From positions 1 through 59,456 of the forward strand of contig NZ_QRCT01000026.1 of NCBI RefSeq assembly GCF_003363435.1: a stretch of 59,456 nucleotides of DNA. The letters run 5' to 3'. Position numbers and translations under genes: made by a program. The notes below the pieces were generated by a model, which had not been told where the DNA came from, ran no database searches, and saw nothing but the letters and a program-made list of their open reading frames with translations. Positions 33,565 to 43,061 of this stretch are shown here, piece after piece. The stretch is from Anaerosacchariphilus polymeriproducens. Lineage in GTDB: Bacteria > Bacillota > Clostridia > Lachnospirales > Lachnospiraceae. Every line of letters starts with the position of its first letter. Positions within the stretch are counted from its first letter, which is position 1.

Positions 33565-34413
33565 TTAGTACTCCTCTATATTTATTTGTTTAATTGTCTC
33601 AATATCATACGGTAAAATTGAATTTGCAAAATTTTTAAACTTATCAGCAGTATCGCTTACATAAAATTGATATCTCTCTTCAGGCTGATTGTCATCCTCT
33701 TCATTCTTAATATTTTCTTTCTCTAACATCCTTTTGAGTTCTACTGCAGTCTCATAGGCTGGATTGACAAGTGTGACATCTTCTCCCATAATTTTTCTAA
33801 TGGTAGAGCGAAGCAGTGGATAATGAGTACAACCCATAATCAAAGTATCTATTTCTGAACGTTTCAAATCCTTCAGATATCTGGCAGCAATTTCATCCGT
33901 CACCGGATCTTTTAAAAGCCCTTCTTCTACCAATGGGACAAATAATGGACATGCTTTTCCTATTACTTTAACTTTTGGATTGTGATTCTTAAGAAATTTA
34001 GAATATATCTGACTATTAATGGTAGCTTCTGTCCCTATTACGCCTACATTTCCATTTTTTGTTGTATCTGCTGCCACTTTAGCGCCTGGTTTCACCACTC
34101 CTATCATTGGAAGATCTATTTCCTGTCTGATTTCTTCTAACGCATAAGCACTGGCTGTATTACAAGCAACAACAATAGCCTTTACTTCTTTGGTCTGTAG
34201 AAATCGGATAATTTGTCTTGCGTATTTTATGATTGTATCTTTTGATTTACTTCCATATGGAACACGAGCTGTGTCACCAAAATACACTACACGCTCTTGT
34301 GGTATCTGACGCATGATCTCACGAGCTACCGTCAGCCCGCCTACACCTGAATCAAAAACTCCTATCGGTGCATTGCATCGATACCCATCCATATCCATTT
34401 CCTTTTTTGCCAT
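33565..34413 (-). CDS. murI: glutamate racemase
   Basis: A 282-aa racemase that supplies D-glutamate for peptidoglycan. The two catalytic Cys are in VVACNTASA and MGCTHYPL, and 'IGVFDSGVGGLT' and 'VYFGDTARVPYG' are the other conserved blocks. The ATG five bases after GGAGG is chosen; the reading frame extends upstream to 34428 through that site. It begins the murI-DUF1934-galU run. Together with murF and ddl elsewhere in the window it supports wall synthesis. Confidence 0.96.
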   Translation of the reverse strand: MAKKEMDMDGYRCNAPIGVFDSGVGGLTVAREIMRQIPQERVVYFGDTARVPYGSKSKDTIIKYARQIIRFLQTKEVKAIVVACNTASAYALEEIRQEIDLPMIGVVKPGAKVAADTTKNGNVGVIGTEATINSQIYSKFLKNHNPKVKVIGKACPLFVPLVEEGLLKDPVTDEIAARYLKDLKRSEIDTLIMGCTHYPLLRSTIRKIMGEDVTLVNPAYETAVELKRMLEKENIKNEEDDNQPEERYQFYVSDTADKFKNFANSILPYDIETIKQINIEEY

Positions 34414-34482
34414 GATTTCCTCCATCAAACGTACTATTCACATTTATTTTACACGAAGTAGTAACGAAACACAAGATAGAGA

Positions 34483-35145
34483 TTAGCTTTTTTCTTTGGT
34501 CTTTTCTTTCCTTTCTTCCATTATTTCCTTAAAAAATGTAAGTGTTTTGAAAGTATACTTAATTTTTATCTCTTTATCTGTCTGATTTGTTATGACTGCA
34601 TACTCTTCCTCTGTAAGGACATGCTTTAATTCTTCCTTAGTCTCTTCGGAAACAACGGCATATGTCCCATCAACAAAACACAAACTCGGATAAACAACAC
34701 ACCACCAATTCCTTCCTACTCCATTTCCAATAATAATTTCCAAAGCTTCGTAATCTCCTGCCGGAAAACTACAATCCCCATAAACTTTTTCAGGAAAATG
34801 ACAGCCTCCCAATTTTGTCTGAATTTTATAAGTATATCCTTTCTTTTCAATAAAACCCTCTGCTTTTTTCTGAATCTGTGACATATTTTCTTTTATCAAT
34901 TCTCTCGTCTGCTCAATACTGGAAGAATCCTTTAATAGCTCTTTCATATATCCTGCTATGTAATCTTTTAATTCTATTTTCAAACTCTGATCTTCATTGC
35001 TGTTACTATTTGCTATCACATGAAAACGTATGACTTGTTCTGCTATCCCATGCTGAATTTGTTGTGCCTTTGCATTGTTTAAGCAAATGGCAGCAATCGC
35101 TGCGCTCCCCAAAAGAATCGATTTAAAATATTGTTTCCATTTCAT
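34483..35145 (-). CDS. spoIIR: stage II sporulation protein R
   Basis: A 220-aa exported signalling protein of the forespore. An N-terminal hydrophobic segment (about residues 7-27) leads to the membrane; the conserved core includes 'IRFHVIANSNSNEDQSLKI', 'GGCHFPEKVYGDCSFPAGDYEALEI' and 'GRNWWCVVYPSLCFVD' with four conserved Cys. In B. subtilis SpoIIR activates the SpoIIGA protease, which releases sigma-E in the mother cell. The ATG follows AGGAGG by nine bases; a longer frame reaches 35172. It is 62 bp downstream of gerC in the same direction. Confidence 0.95.
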   Translation of the reverse strand: MKWKQYFKSILLGSAAIAAICLNNAKAQQIQHGIAEQVIRFHVIANSNSNEDQSLKIELKDYIAGYMKELLKDSSSIEQTRELIKENMSQIQKKAEGFIEKKGYTYKIQTKLGGCHFPEKVYGDCSFPAGDYEALEIIIGNGVGRNWWCVVYPSLCFVDGTYAVVSEETKEELKHVLTEEEYAVITNQTDKEIKIKYTFKTLTFFKEIMEERKEKTKEKS

Positions 35146-35206
35146 AAATATGTACCTCCTGATTACTTTCATATATCAGGAGTATTTCCTCGTTCTTTTA
35201 TTTTAT

Positions 35207-36271
35207 TCAGATACCGGACCATTCTATATCAAATTTTATTTTTCTGTCATTAACATACTGATCCTGCTTCTGATTATATTTTTTCCATAATTCTCTATCT
35301 TGTCTGCCCAGCATAACAAAAGTATTCCACAAATCCACCTTTTTACCCCATGTTTCCTCCAATATCTTTAGCCTTTCTTGAATTTGCTTTTCTATTAATT
35401 CCTTTATTTCTTTTGCTTCTCGTTCTTCCTGAAGCGTATTTTCCTGCGAATTACCTTTTAAATATATTTTAACAGTAACTTCTGGCAATAAAGAATACGG
35501 TTCAATCAAATATTTTACTCTTGCTTTTTTAAGCGTTATTTCAGGCTTTCCATTTAAATAGTATGTTTTATTAATTATTTTTCCTGTACTTAAAAGTAAC
35601 ATTTCAAGTTCTTCTTTATCTAACTGACCATAATTAGTAACATTTTTTAAAATTACAGCGTTATCCATAAGAACTTCCGATTTTTCAGCTGGTTCTAAAA
35701 TAGGAATTAATAGCGTTTCATTTTGGTTTCTCCAATGAGTAATTAAATTTCCAAGAGTAACTTTTTGTTCACCTTTCAATGGTTTATTCATAAGCTTCTC
35801 TAAGTAGGTCCCTAGTGAACCTTCCTTCTTTGAACCTCTGTCGATCACTTCTTTTGAATCGTCACTCACAAATATCATAACACTTTGTGAAATTGCATTA
35901 TGGCTTTCTAAATACTTCAACATACTTACTAATAAATCTTTTTTTTCTAACAAACGCCGACCTATTACAATTGCTTTCAATTGACTATAATCCAATTGCT
36001 TATCTGTATTTTTAAGATATTCTTCTTGTGCTGCGGCAAAGTTCACACCTTCCACTTCTAAAGTAGTTTCTAGTTCTGACTCTTTATTCTGTTCTGTCAC
36101 TTTGGATAAATCAGGAAGGTTATAAATTATCTGTAGATTATTTCCGGCATTCTCAGCAACATCAAGCCCTAGAGTCAAGGGAAATTCTTTCCGTTCCAAT
36201 TCTGTATTTGCGCATCCAGTTAAGATAAATACAGATAAAATAGGAATAAACCAAATAAACCACTTACGCAT
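35207..36271 (-). CDS. gerC: spore germination lipoprotein GerC
   Basis: A 354-aa Ger(x)C-type lipoprotein. A signal peptide and lipobox (LTGCAN, Cys19) attach it to the outer face of the inner spore membrane. The conserved start 'LERKEFPLTLGLDV' and the C-terminal helical stretch 'ELIEKQIQERLKILEETWGKKVDLWNTF' are characteristic. It is the C subunit of a germinant receptor and overlaps gerB by eight bases. Confidence 0.92.
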   Translation of the reverse strand: MRKWFIWFIPILSVFILTGCANTELERKEFPLTLGLDVAENAGNNLQIIYNLPDLSKVTEQNKESELETTLEVEGVNFAAAQEEYLKNTDKQLDYSQLKAIVIGRRLLEKKDLLVSMLKYLESHNAISQSVMIFVSDDSKEVIDRGSKKEGSLGTYLEKLMNKPLKGEQKVTLGNLITHWRNQNETLLIPILEPAEKSEVLMDNAVILKNVTNYGQLDKEELEMLLLSTGKIINKTYYLNGKPEITLKKARVKYLIEPYSLLPEVTVKIYLKGNSQENTLQEEREAKEIKELIEKQIQERLKILEETWGKKVDLWNTFVMLGRQDRELWKKYNQKQDQYVNDRKIKFDIEWSGI

Positions 36272-37340
36272 TTTTAGCCCTCCGTTTCCAAAATAGCAAA
36301 GGTAGTACTACCATGATCGGCGTTCCAATATACCATAGATAAAAAGTAAACATCCGATACAATTGAGAATATTCTTTTATCCATAATCCAGCGAAAAAAA
36401 CCGCAATACTAAATAAGTATCCCCATCCGGTACTATTATTACCTATAATTTTCTGAAATAAATAACCTCCATATGAAATGCAAGATGACAAACCAATTAG
36501 AATACTAATAAGAAATACTGCAACCAAAAATGCATCATATCTTTGTAAAAATCCTCCTGGAGTATTTAATACCGAAATTAATGTAATTCCAGGCCATCTC
36601 TGAGTTTTCATAGCTGCCTCTTGGAAAAATCCTAAAGCGATCGCATAGAGGCAGAGATTTAAAATTGTGACGGTAACTACCCCTTTTATAATTGCCTTTT
36701 GGACTGTTTTTGTATCTTTTATAAAATTTCCCATTAAAAACAGTACTGATATAGAAGAAAAACCTGCAAAGACATAATATACGCTCAAAACAGTTCTATT
36801 AAATCCTACGGTCACCAGTGGAGCCAGATAATCCATATTTACATCTTTAACAGCAAGTACAATCATTAAAATAAGTGGCAGCATTACAAAATAAAATGAA
36901 ATTTCGCAAATACGCCCTCTTGATTCTATTCCTTTTTTGACACCATAACTGCAAATCAACAGCGTAAGAACCATAATGGCTGTCCTTGAACTTTCCAACA
37001 AAAACATATCTTGAACTACTTCTGTTAATAAACAGGATAAAAAGACTGCAATAATAAAAAAATGTATAAGATAAAAAATGCTGCTTATTATTAATATCGC
37101 TTTATTTCCTGATGAAATCGATGACTCTTCCCCCGCTTCCTTCAGAACCCTCATACGATAACTCAAGAAAACTGCAAACAATGCTGCTAAACTTCCTCCC
37201 AAAATAAAGGCTATGATTCCATCTTTACCTGCAGTTCTTGATAATTCTGTTGGAAGCAGCAGACCTATTACTCCAAAAAAATCTAAAATAATTATCCTTG
37301 TTATCTGGCGGTTTGATACTTTTCTATTATTTGAAAACAT
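36264..37340 (-). CDS. gerB: spore germination permease GerB
   Basis: A 358-aa membrane protein of the GerAB/amino-acid permease family with about ten hydrophobic segments and the N-terminal 'SNRQITRIIILDFFGVIGLLLPTELSRTAGKDG' signature. GerB binds the germinant, often an amino acid, within the receptor complex. It starts three bases after the gerA stop and overlaps gerC, so all three subunits should be made together. Ligand specificity is not predictable. Confidence 0.92.
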   Translation of the reverse strand: MFSNNRKVSNRQITRIIILDFFGVIGLLLPTELSRTAGKDGIIAFILGGSLAALFAVFLSYRMRVLKEAGEESSISSGNKAILIISSIFYLIHFFIIAVFLSCLLTEVVQDMFLLESSRTAIMVLTLLICSYGVKKGIESRGRICEISFYFVMLPLILMIVLAVKDVNMDYLAPLVTVGFNRTVLSVYYVFAGFSSISVLFLMGNFIKDTKTVQKAIIKGVVTVTILNLCLYAIALGFFQEAAMKTQRWPGITLISVLNTPGGFLQRYDAFLVAVFLISILIGLSSCISYGGYLFQKIIGNNSTGWGYLFSIAVFFAGLWIKEYSQLYRMFTFYLWYIGTPIMVVLPLLFWKRRAKNA

Positions 37341-37343
37341 AAT

Positions 37344-38897
37344 CTACTCCTTATCTTCTTTCTTAAAGCGCAAACGCGTTCTTTGATCTTTCTTTGCAAA
37401 ATAAGGTCTTCGTTTTAACCCAAATAACGGTCTTCGAATAATTGTATCTTTTTCATCCTCATAACCATTCATATCTGCAGCACTAAAAGGCATTAGATAA
37501 GGAATTCCGAAACTTTCCAACTGAGCAAGATGAAAAAATACAAAAAACATCCCTAACACAAATCCGTAAAGACCCATAAAAGCGCAGAAAAATATAAGGA
37601 AAAATTTGATCAGACGGGAGGCCGTTGCAAATTCTTCATTAGGAATTGCAAACGAGCATAAAGCCGTAAGCGCAACAATAATGACTACAATAGGGCTTAC
37701 CAGATTTGCCTCTACCGCTGCCTGTCCTACAATAAGTCCTCCAACAATACCAATCGTACTTCCCATCGGTCCCGGTAATCTTACTCCGGCTTCCCGCAGC
37801 AGCTCAAATGCCAATTCCATAATCAATACTTCTATCACTGCCGGAAATGGAACCCCTTCTCTAGCAGCCTGAAATGATAATAGTAAATTAGTCGGTATAA
37901 TCTGAGCATGAAAAGTCGTAACCGCCAGATATAACCCCGGCATTGCCAATGCAAGAAAAGAAGCAAAATACCTTAAGAGTCTCGTAAAAGATGCTATTTC
38001 CCATCGATTAAAATAATCATCTGTTGTCTGCAAAAAGCAATTATATGTTGTTGGAAGCAATAGACATACCGGTGAATTATCTGATAATAATGCAATTCTT
38101 CCATCTAGAATTGCCATTGCCGCCCTGTCCGGCCTTTCCGTTGTCTGATACTGCGGGAAAGGAGAACGCCAGGAATTTTCTGTAAGCTGTTCAATAACAC
38201 CACTATCTAAAATTCCATCTATCTTAAAACTCTCCAGACCGGATTCTATCTGGCTTAGTATTCCAGGATCTACTAAATCATCAATATACACCAGATAAAC
38301 GACCGTATCAGACCGTTCACCCATCCGCTTTTCTTTTACTTTTACTTTTGTATCTCTTACTCTTTTTCGAATAAGAGCAGCGTTGACTTTAACTGCATCA
38401 GAAAAGCCTTCATTCGATCCTCTGATTACCTTTTCAGACTCCGCCTGTTGTACCCCTAAACCGGGATAACCTTTACTAGAAATTTTAAGTGCTTTATCAT
38501 AACCATCAATGAATAAAATAGCGTTCCCGGCAAGAAGAGCAGCTGTGGCTTCTTTCATCGTCTTTAATTCTTTAATATCTGCAATCCCTAATCCATTTTC
38601 TTTCGCCTGCTCAATAATCTTTTGGGGACTTTCATTCATCATCTGCATAAATGTCTGTCCGATTACGGAATCCTGAAGAATCATGTTGCTGACAGCTACT
38701 TCAATAAAAACTAAGAGACATTCTACCTTTGTTTCCCCTCCCAGCTTCATAGGCTGCCTAATTATGTCATCACAATCAAGAAGTAATTCTTCTATCCTTT
38801 GTTTGTTTTTTGAAAGACTGCTTTCAATTTTATCTTGTTCCTGCTGTGGTTGTTTCATTTTATTTTCATTTTTTACCTGATTTATTTTCTCCGACAT
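37344..38897 (-). CDS. gerA: spore germination receptor subunit GerA
   Basis: A 517-aa GerA-family protein. The N-terminal 300 residues are the soluble germination domain ('LLLDCDDIIRQPMKLGGE', 'DTVVYLVYIDDLVDPGILSQIESGLESFKIDGILDSGVIEQLTE'), and the rest has about five membrane helices with 'LPGPMGSTIGIVGGLIVGQAAVEANLVSP'. It begins the gerA-gerB-gerC operon. No sigma-G -10 consensus is obvious in the short gap after the gntR-ispE terminator. Confidence 0.95.
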   Translation of the reverse strand: MSEKINQVKNENKMKQPQQEQDKIESSLSKNKQRIEELLLDCDDIIRQPMKLGGETKVECLLVFIEVAVSNMILQDSVIGQTFMQMMNESPQKIIEQAKENGLGIADIKELKTMKEATAALLAGNAILFIDGYDKALKISSKGYPGLGVQQAESEKVIRGSNEGFSDAVKVNAALIRKRVRDTKVKVKEKRMGERSDTVVYLVYIDDLVDPGILSQIESGLESFKIDGILDSGVIEQLTENSWRSPFPQYQTTERPDRAAMAILDGRIALLSDNSPVCLLLPTTYNCFLQTTDDYFNRWEIASFTRLLRYFASFLALAMPGLYLAVTTFHAQIIPTNLLLSFQAAREGVPFPAVIEVLIMELAFELLREAGVRLPGPMGSTIGIVGGLIVGQAAVEANLVSPIVVIIVALTALCSFAIPNEEFATASRLIKFFLIFFCAFMGLYGFVLGMFFVFFHLAQLESFGIPYLMPFSAADMNGYEDEKDTIIRRPLFGLKRRPYFAKKDQRTRLRFKKEDKE

Positions 38898-38926
38898 TTT
38901 TTTCTCCCTAAGATAAATTAAAAAAA

Positions 38927-38952
38927 GAAAAGGCTCCTAATTCAGCCTTTTC
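38927..38952 (-). terminator. terminator of the ispE-gntR unit
   Basis: A 9-bp GC-rich stem (38927-38935 with 38944-38952), loop of eight, and a CTTTTTTTAATTT tract on the minus strand. It separates gntR from gerA, 26 bp after the gntR stop. Confidence 0.8.
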
Positions 38953-38978
38953 CCTTAGTTTAATCAAAATATCATTTT

Positions 38979-39653
38979 TTATTCTTGTTCTCTAATTATG
39001 TTAATCACAGTTCTTTCTTGATTTTCTATATGACGATTCATTATATCTTTCACAAATTCTTTGTCTCTATTTTTTAATCCCTCGATCAAAGCCTGATGCT
39101 CTTGCAATAATGACGGATAAGTACTCGCATCTTTCAAATATTCAATCCGATAACGGTATATCTGCTCCCTAAGATTATTTAAAATTTGAACTAACCTTTT
39201 ATTCCCTGTTGATTGGTAGATCAAATCATGAAATCTGACATCTGCCTCTGCAATCTTTTTCAAATCCTTACTATTCATAGATTGTTCAAAAGCCTTTGCC
39301 ACTTCCTTTAATTCTACGATTTGTGGTTGTGTGATAACTTCACAGGCAATTTCAACTGCAAGGACCTCTAGCGCTTTCCTTACAACCAGAACTTCTCTCA
39401 TATTTTTTTCAGTCATTTTGGCAACTTCTGCGCCGCGACGCGGAATTGTCAATACCAAACCTTCCAACTCCAATTTTCTAATTGCCTCTCGGATAGGAGT
39501 TCTGCTGACACCCAAACGCTCTGCTAATTGAATTTCCATCAGACGCTCGCCTGGTTTCAATTCACCTTTCAAAATAGCTTCCCTCAATGTATTAAAAACA
39601 ACATCTCGCAAAGGTAAATATTCATTCATTTGAATCTTCAAATTGTCATTCAC
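38979..39653 (-). CDS. GntR-family (FCD) transcription regulator
   Basis: A 224-aa regulator with the winged helix 'LREAILKGELKPGERLMEIQLAERLGVSRTPIREAIRKLELEGLV' at about 18-70 and an all-helical FCD domain in the C-terminal half whose metal ligands likely include Asp and His near 'EADVRFHDLIYQSTGN' and 'HQALIEGLK'. FCD proteins respond to organic acids. The GTG seven bases after GGGAGG is the favoured start; a TTG 13 codons upstream lacks a ribosome site. It follows ispE and shares its transcript. What it controls is not shown here. Confidence 0.88.
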   Translation of the reverse strand: MNDNLKIQMNEYLPLRDVVFNTLREAILKGELKPGERLMEIQLAERLGVSRTPIREAIRKLELEGLVLTIPRRGAEVAKMTEKNMREVLVVRKALEVLAVEIACEVITQPQIVELKEVAKAFEQSMNSKDLKKIAEADVRFHDLIYQSTGNKRLVQILNNLREQIYRYRIEYLKDASTYPSLLQEHQALIEGLKNRDKEFVKDIMNRHIENQERTVINIIREQE

Positions 39654-39698
39654 AGCTATTCCTCCCTTTTTCTCTAATTCCTCTTTTGTCAAAACTAT

Positions 39699-40565
39699 TT
39701 ATACATTAAAAATACTTGTCAAATAAACCTTATCTGCAATATTCTTTCTGCGGAAATACTCATAAGCTTCTTTCACCTTCGTCTGACTGTCAAATAAACC
39801 AAAAACAGTTGGACCACTTCCACTCATCATGGCATTTAAAGCACCTTTATCCTTCATCTCATTTTTAATTAACTCTATTTCCGGATGGACAGGAATTGTT
39901 ACTGACTCTAATACATTACCCATCTTTTTGGCTATGCCTCTTAAATTCCCTTTTTCTATTTCCTTAATTAACCCATCGATATCCGGATGTACTGTCTTCT
40001 CATTCAACTTAAGATTATCATATACAAATTTGGTCGAAACACTAATTGCCGGTTTCGCAATTAAAACCGGACATTTCTTCATTGGATGTAATGGTGTCAG
40101 CTCTTCTCCAATTCCTTCTGCCAAAGCAGTTCCTCTCATTAAACAGTAGGGGACATCTGCTCCTATCTTTACACCTCTTTTTTTCAACTCTTCTAAAGAC
40201 AATCCAAGATTGAACAACTTATTTATTCCAAATAATACTGCGGCGGCATCACTGCTTCCCCCTGCCATACCGGCAGCCACAGGAATAAATTTTTTCAAAT
40301 TTATATAAACTCCTTTTGATATTTTAAATTCATCTATTAAAAGTTTTGCTGCTTTATAAACCAGATTGTTTTCATTCGATGGCAAATAATAAAGATTGGT
40401 ATCCACTTTTATGACCGGATTTTCCAACACAATAATTTCTACACTATCAAATAAATGTATTGTCTGCATTACCATTCGTACTTCATGATAACCATCTTCT
40501 CTTTTCCCAACTACATCTAAACCTAAATTGATTTTTGCTAAAGCTTTTAAATTTAATTTTTTCAT
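39699..40565 (-). CDS. ispE: 4-diphosphocytidyl-2-C-methyl-D-erythritol kinase
   Basis: A 288-aa GHMP kinase of the MEP isoprenoid pathway. The ATP loop is AAGMAGGSSDAAA (about residue 100), with 'KINLGLDVVGKREDGYHEVRMVMQTI' at the N-terminus and 'MMSGSGPTVFGLF' near the end. It phosphorylates CDP-methylerythritol. The ATG after GGGAGC is chosen; an upstream frame reaches 40595. It is 45 bp before the GntR gene's upstream end and likely co-transcribed. Confidence 0.96.
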   Translation of the reverse strand: MKKLNLKALAKINLGLDVVGKREDGYHEVRMVMQTIHLFDSVEIIVLENPVIKVDTNLYYLPSNENNLVYKAAKLLIDEFKISKGVYINLKKFIPVAAGMAGGSSDAAAVLFGINKLFNLGLSLEELKKRGVKIGADVPYCLMRGTALAEGIGEELTPLHPMKKCPVLIAKPAISVSTKFVYDNLKLNEKTVHPDIDGLIKEIEKGNLRGIAKKMGNVLESVTIPVHPEIELIKNEMKDKGALNAMMSGSGPTVFGLFDSQTKVKEAYEYFRRKNIADKVYLTSIFNV

Positions 40566-40639
40566 ATTGCTCCCTCTTGTATTTTGTATACACACATTTA
40601 AATTATACCATTTAAGTTAAATAAATCAAGGGATTAGCC

Positions 40640-40667
40640 TAAACTTTTTTTTTATTTTTGTCGATAT
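40640..40667 (+). promoter_or_regulatory. possible sigma-D (sigma-28) promoter
   Basis: TAAA (40640-40643), a 16-bp T-rich spacer, then GTCGATAT (40660-40667). The consensus is TAAA, 15 bp, GCCGATAA, so two bases and one spacer base differ. A TGTCGAT inside could alternatively be a weak Spo0A site. It is about 75 bp upstream of the next gene. Confidence 0.35.
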
Positions 40668-40740
40668 AAACATTGAAACCAATCTAATATTTCGGTTATC
40701 GAAGTAACAAGGATGCCAAGGAAGGCAAGGAGGACAAGAT

Positions 40741-41337
40741 ATGAATATAAATGGAATTAATAATGTTACTTCTGTTCCAAAACAATCAGACCCATCAATT
40801 GAATATGGAACAACAAGTACAGACAAGCCCCACTCCACGCAGACAGATGTCGCAACCGGGGTAATTTATGAAAAATCAAAAAACATTGAAAAAAACTCAG
40901 AAAAGAATACCCAAAGTACCGACATTATAAACCAACTGAAAGCAGACGTTGAGCAAAGAACTTCTCAGCTAAGAACTCTTGTAGAAAAGATGATGACACA
41001 GCAAGGCAAAACAATTGGAAAAGCAGACGATATCTGGAGTTTTTTAGCCAGCGGAGATTTTACAGTCGATGCTGAAACCAAGGCGCAGGCACAAGAAGAC
41101 ATTTCAGAAGACGGATATTGGGGAGTCGAACAAACTTCCGAGCGTATTGTCGAATTTGCAAAAGCCTTGTCCGGAGGCGATCCAAGCAAATCACAAGCTA
41201 TGAAAGACGCTTTTATTGAAGGTTTCAATGCAGCTACGAAAGCTTGGGGAAAAGAACTTCCAAGTATCTCCAAAGACACTTACGATGCTGTGATGAATAA
41301 GTTTGATGAATGGAGCCAGGAAGAGAGTAATAAGTAA
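40741..41337 (+). CDS. conserved hypothetical protein, possibly flagellum-associated
   Basis: A 198-aa soluble, acidic protein without signal peptide. Residues 1-60 are polar and disordered-looking. Residues 55-85 form a helix ('IINQLKADVEQRTSQLRTLVEKMM') and residues 120-195 contain a motif with 'YWGVEQTSERIVEFAKALSG' and 'LPSISKDTYDAVMNKFDEW'. This domain recalls DUF5610-like proteins found in flagellated Gram-negative and some Firmicute genomes. The ribosome site AAGGAGG lies seven bases upstream. With the sigma-D-like promoter a motility link is a reasonable guess, but no flagellar gene is in the window. Confidence 0.55.
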   Translation: MNINGINNVTSVPKQSDPSIEYGTTSTDKPHSTQTDVATGVIYEKSKNIEKNSEKNTQSTDIINQLKADVEQRTSQLRTLVEKMMTQQGKTIGKADDIWSFLASGDFTVDAETKAQAQEDISEDGYWGVEQTSERIVEFAKALSGGDPSKSQAMKDAFIEGFNAATKAWGKELPSISKDTYDAVMNKFDEWSQEESNK

Positions 41338-41339
41338 CA

Positions 41340-41381
41340 GGAAAAGGGGAGCCTCTATTCATATTGCAGCTCCCCTTTTCC
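41340..41381 (+). terminator. terminator after the 198-aa protein gene
   Basis: A GC-rich stem of 13 bp (GGAAAAGGGGAGC at 41340-41352 with GCTCCCCTTTTCC at 41368-41381, one looped base), with a loop of 15. It also ends the convergent SPOCS gene on the other strand. Confidence 0.75.
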
Positions 41382-41397
41382 ACTGAAAATCAGAAAA

Positions 41398-42963
41398 TTA
41401 CCCGGGCATTTGATTCACTGTTTTTATAATAAGAATCGGAATCCCTTTTGGAATATCATTTCCTTTTAAATTATTCGTTTCCCGTACTTGTGCAATGGTT
41501 GTGTAATTCTGCTTTGCAAGATTCCATAAATCATCTGAATCTCTTGGAATATAAGCCGTAATACTGGGTAGTTCCTGCAATTTTTCAAAATCTAATGGCT
41601 CTTCTTCCACCTGACTAATAATAGGAATTGTGTTTTTCTGCATCACTACTGTATTTAAATTTATCGTTGCTTTTACTTCGATCTGATCACTATCTATCAT
41701 GGTAGTAGTCAACTGTTCCAAATCTGCAGTTAATCTATGTATACAATCTTTATTAATATTTGGAGCTTCAATCGTATGTTGGAAGAATACTGTGCCGCTA
41801 TGTGAATTAAATGGACTTTGGTCATCATTTGAAACATACAAGATTTCCACTTGTACAATGCCTTCAACAGAAATCCCATCTTCCACCTGATTAATCTCAT
41901 CTATCTTAACCGTTCCGGTACTATGACAGATTTGTAAAATCTTCGCCTCACTCTCTTCCATTTTCATTCGCTCTGCCGTTCTGCATTTAGATTGATTCTT
42001 AATTAATAAAGATTCAAACGTACTATCGGTTCTTATTGGGATTATTTCTCGATCCAACGCATACAGATCTGCAATCATATCAAATCCTTCTTCTTGGTAT
42101 ACTTTTATAATCATCTCTAACACAATTTCTAACTGAAGTACCCTTTCTTCCCCATCATAGTCGGGCTTGGCCTCAAGCTCTTGACTTAAGATCCAAGTCT
42201 GTATCATTGGAACCATCTCTTCGGTGCAGCCCATACACTCTATTTCTCCATGGAAAGGAACCGCAGTTTCTAACCATTGTAATGGACTATCTTCTTCTTC
42301 TGCACGATACAGAACAAAAGTCAATACTTCACCTTTGATAAATAATTGACCCTCACCCAAGCGGACTTCTAACCCTCTTAATTGAATGTTTTTCCATAAG
42401 ATTTCTTGGATATTTGGTTTATTAGATGGTAAAACAATGTCTTCTTTAATTCGATATGTATCTTTTTGTGAAACTACCATCTGCAAGCATTCCAGTCTTT
42501 CCTTTTTCACTTCAACTTCATCTAAATCGCCTAAATCAACAGCTACTTCTTCATCATACAATTCTTCTATAATTGCTTGAAGACTTACAATTGCATTAAC
42601 ACTAAGCTTTCTGGAATTAATCATAGAGATTGATAAATCATCCAACTGATTTCTAACCGTTACATAATCTCCCTGTTCAGCTCCATCTACATTTATAGTC
42701 TCTTCAAAAGGTATTTCTCCCCGCAGACTATTAACGTTCTGACTTTCTTCATTAACTGAAAACAAAACATCAAACAGAAGTTTCCCTTTAATGGAAACAT
42801 GATTATCCCACACTTGCGTTTCTTCCAATTTAATTTCGCCCTTACTCTGAATGATATGGATTACATCAGGTTTATTATCTTGTACATTATAATCATCGTC
42901 CACTGTAATTTGCGTGACTATGTTTCCTTTTATTCGATTCATATGAATATTTTTCTTAATCAT
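41398..42963 (-). CDS. sipL: SPOCS/DUF3794 domain and LysM protein (SipL-like spore coat factor)
   Basis: A 521-aa protein with three SPOCS (DUF3794) repeats over residues 1-465 ('VTQITVDDDYNVQDNKPDVIHIIQSKGEI', repeated later as 'IVLPSNKPNIQEILWKNIQLRG' and 'ESEAKILQICHSTGTVKI') and a C-terminal LysM motif (about 470-515, 'ITAYIPRDSDDLWNLAKQNYT'). This is the layout of SipL, which in C. difficile binds SpoIVA through LysM and starts coat assembly. It lies alone, convergent with the previous gene. Length matches SipL well. Confidence 0.88.
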   Translation of the reverse strand: MIKKNIHMNRIKGNIVTQITVDDDYNVQDNKPDVIHIIQSKGEIKLEETQVWDNHVSIKGKLLFDVLFSVNEESQNVNSLRGEIPFEETINVDGAEQGDYVTVRNQLDDLSISMINSRKLSVNAIVSLQAIIEELYDEEVAVDLGDLDEVEVKKERLECLQMVVSQKDTYRIKEDIVLPSNKPNIQEILWKNIQLRGLEVRLGEGQLFIKGEVLTFVLYRAEEEDSPLQWLETAVPFHGEIECMGCTEEMVPMIQTWILSQELEAKPDYDGEERVLQLEIVLEMIIKVYQEEGFDMIADLYALDREIIPIRTDSTFESLLIKNQSKCRTAERMKMEESEAKILQICHSTGTVKIDEINQVEDGISVEGIVQVEILYVSNDDQSPFNSHSGTVFFQHTIEAPNINKDCIHRLTADLEQLTTTMIDSDQIEVKATINLNTVVMQKNTIPIISQVEEEPLDFEKLQELPSITAYIPRDSDDLWNLAKQNYTTIAQVRETNNLKGNDIPKGIPILIIKTVNQMPG

Positions 42964-43061
42964 AAAAAATCTCTCCTATCTTGAATTCTATTTCTAATTT
43001 ATTCAAGGTAGCAGAGATTTATACTTGCTATTATAAAGTTTTGTTCTAATTGCTAATTCAC

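Noticed and set aside
38898-38978. Sigma-G promoter in front of gerA
   Set aside because: No convincing -35/-10 pair for sigma-F or sigma-G fits between the gntR terminator and the gerA ATG.
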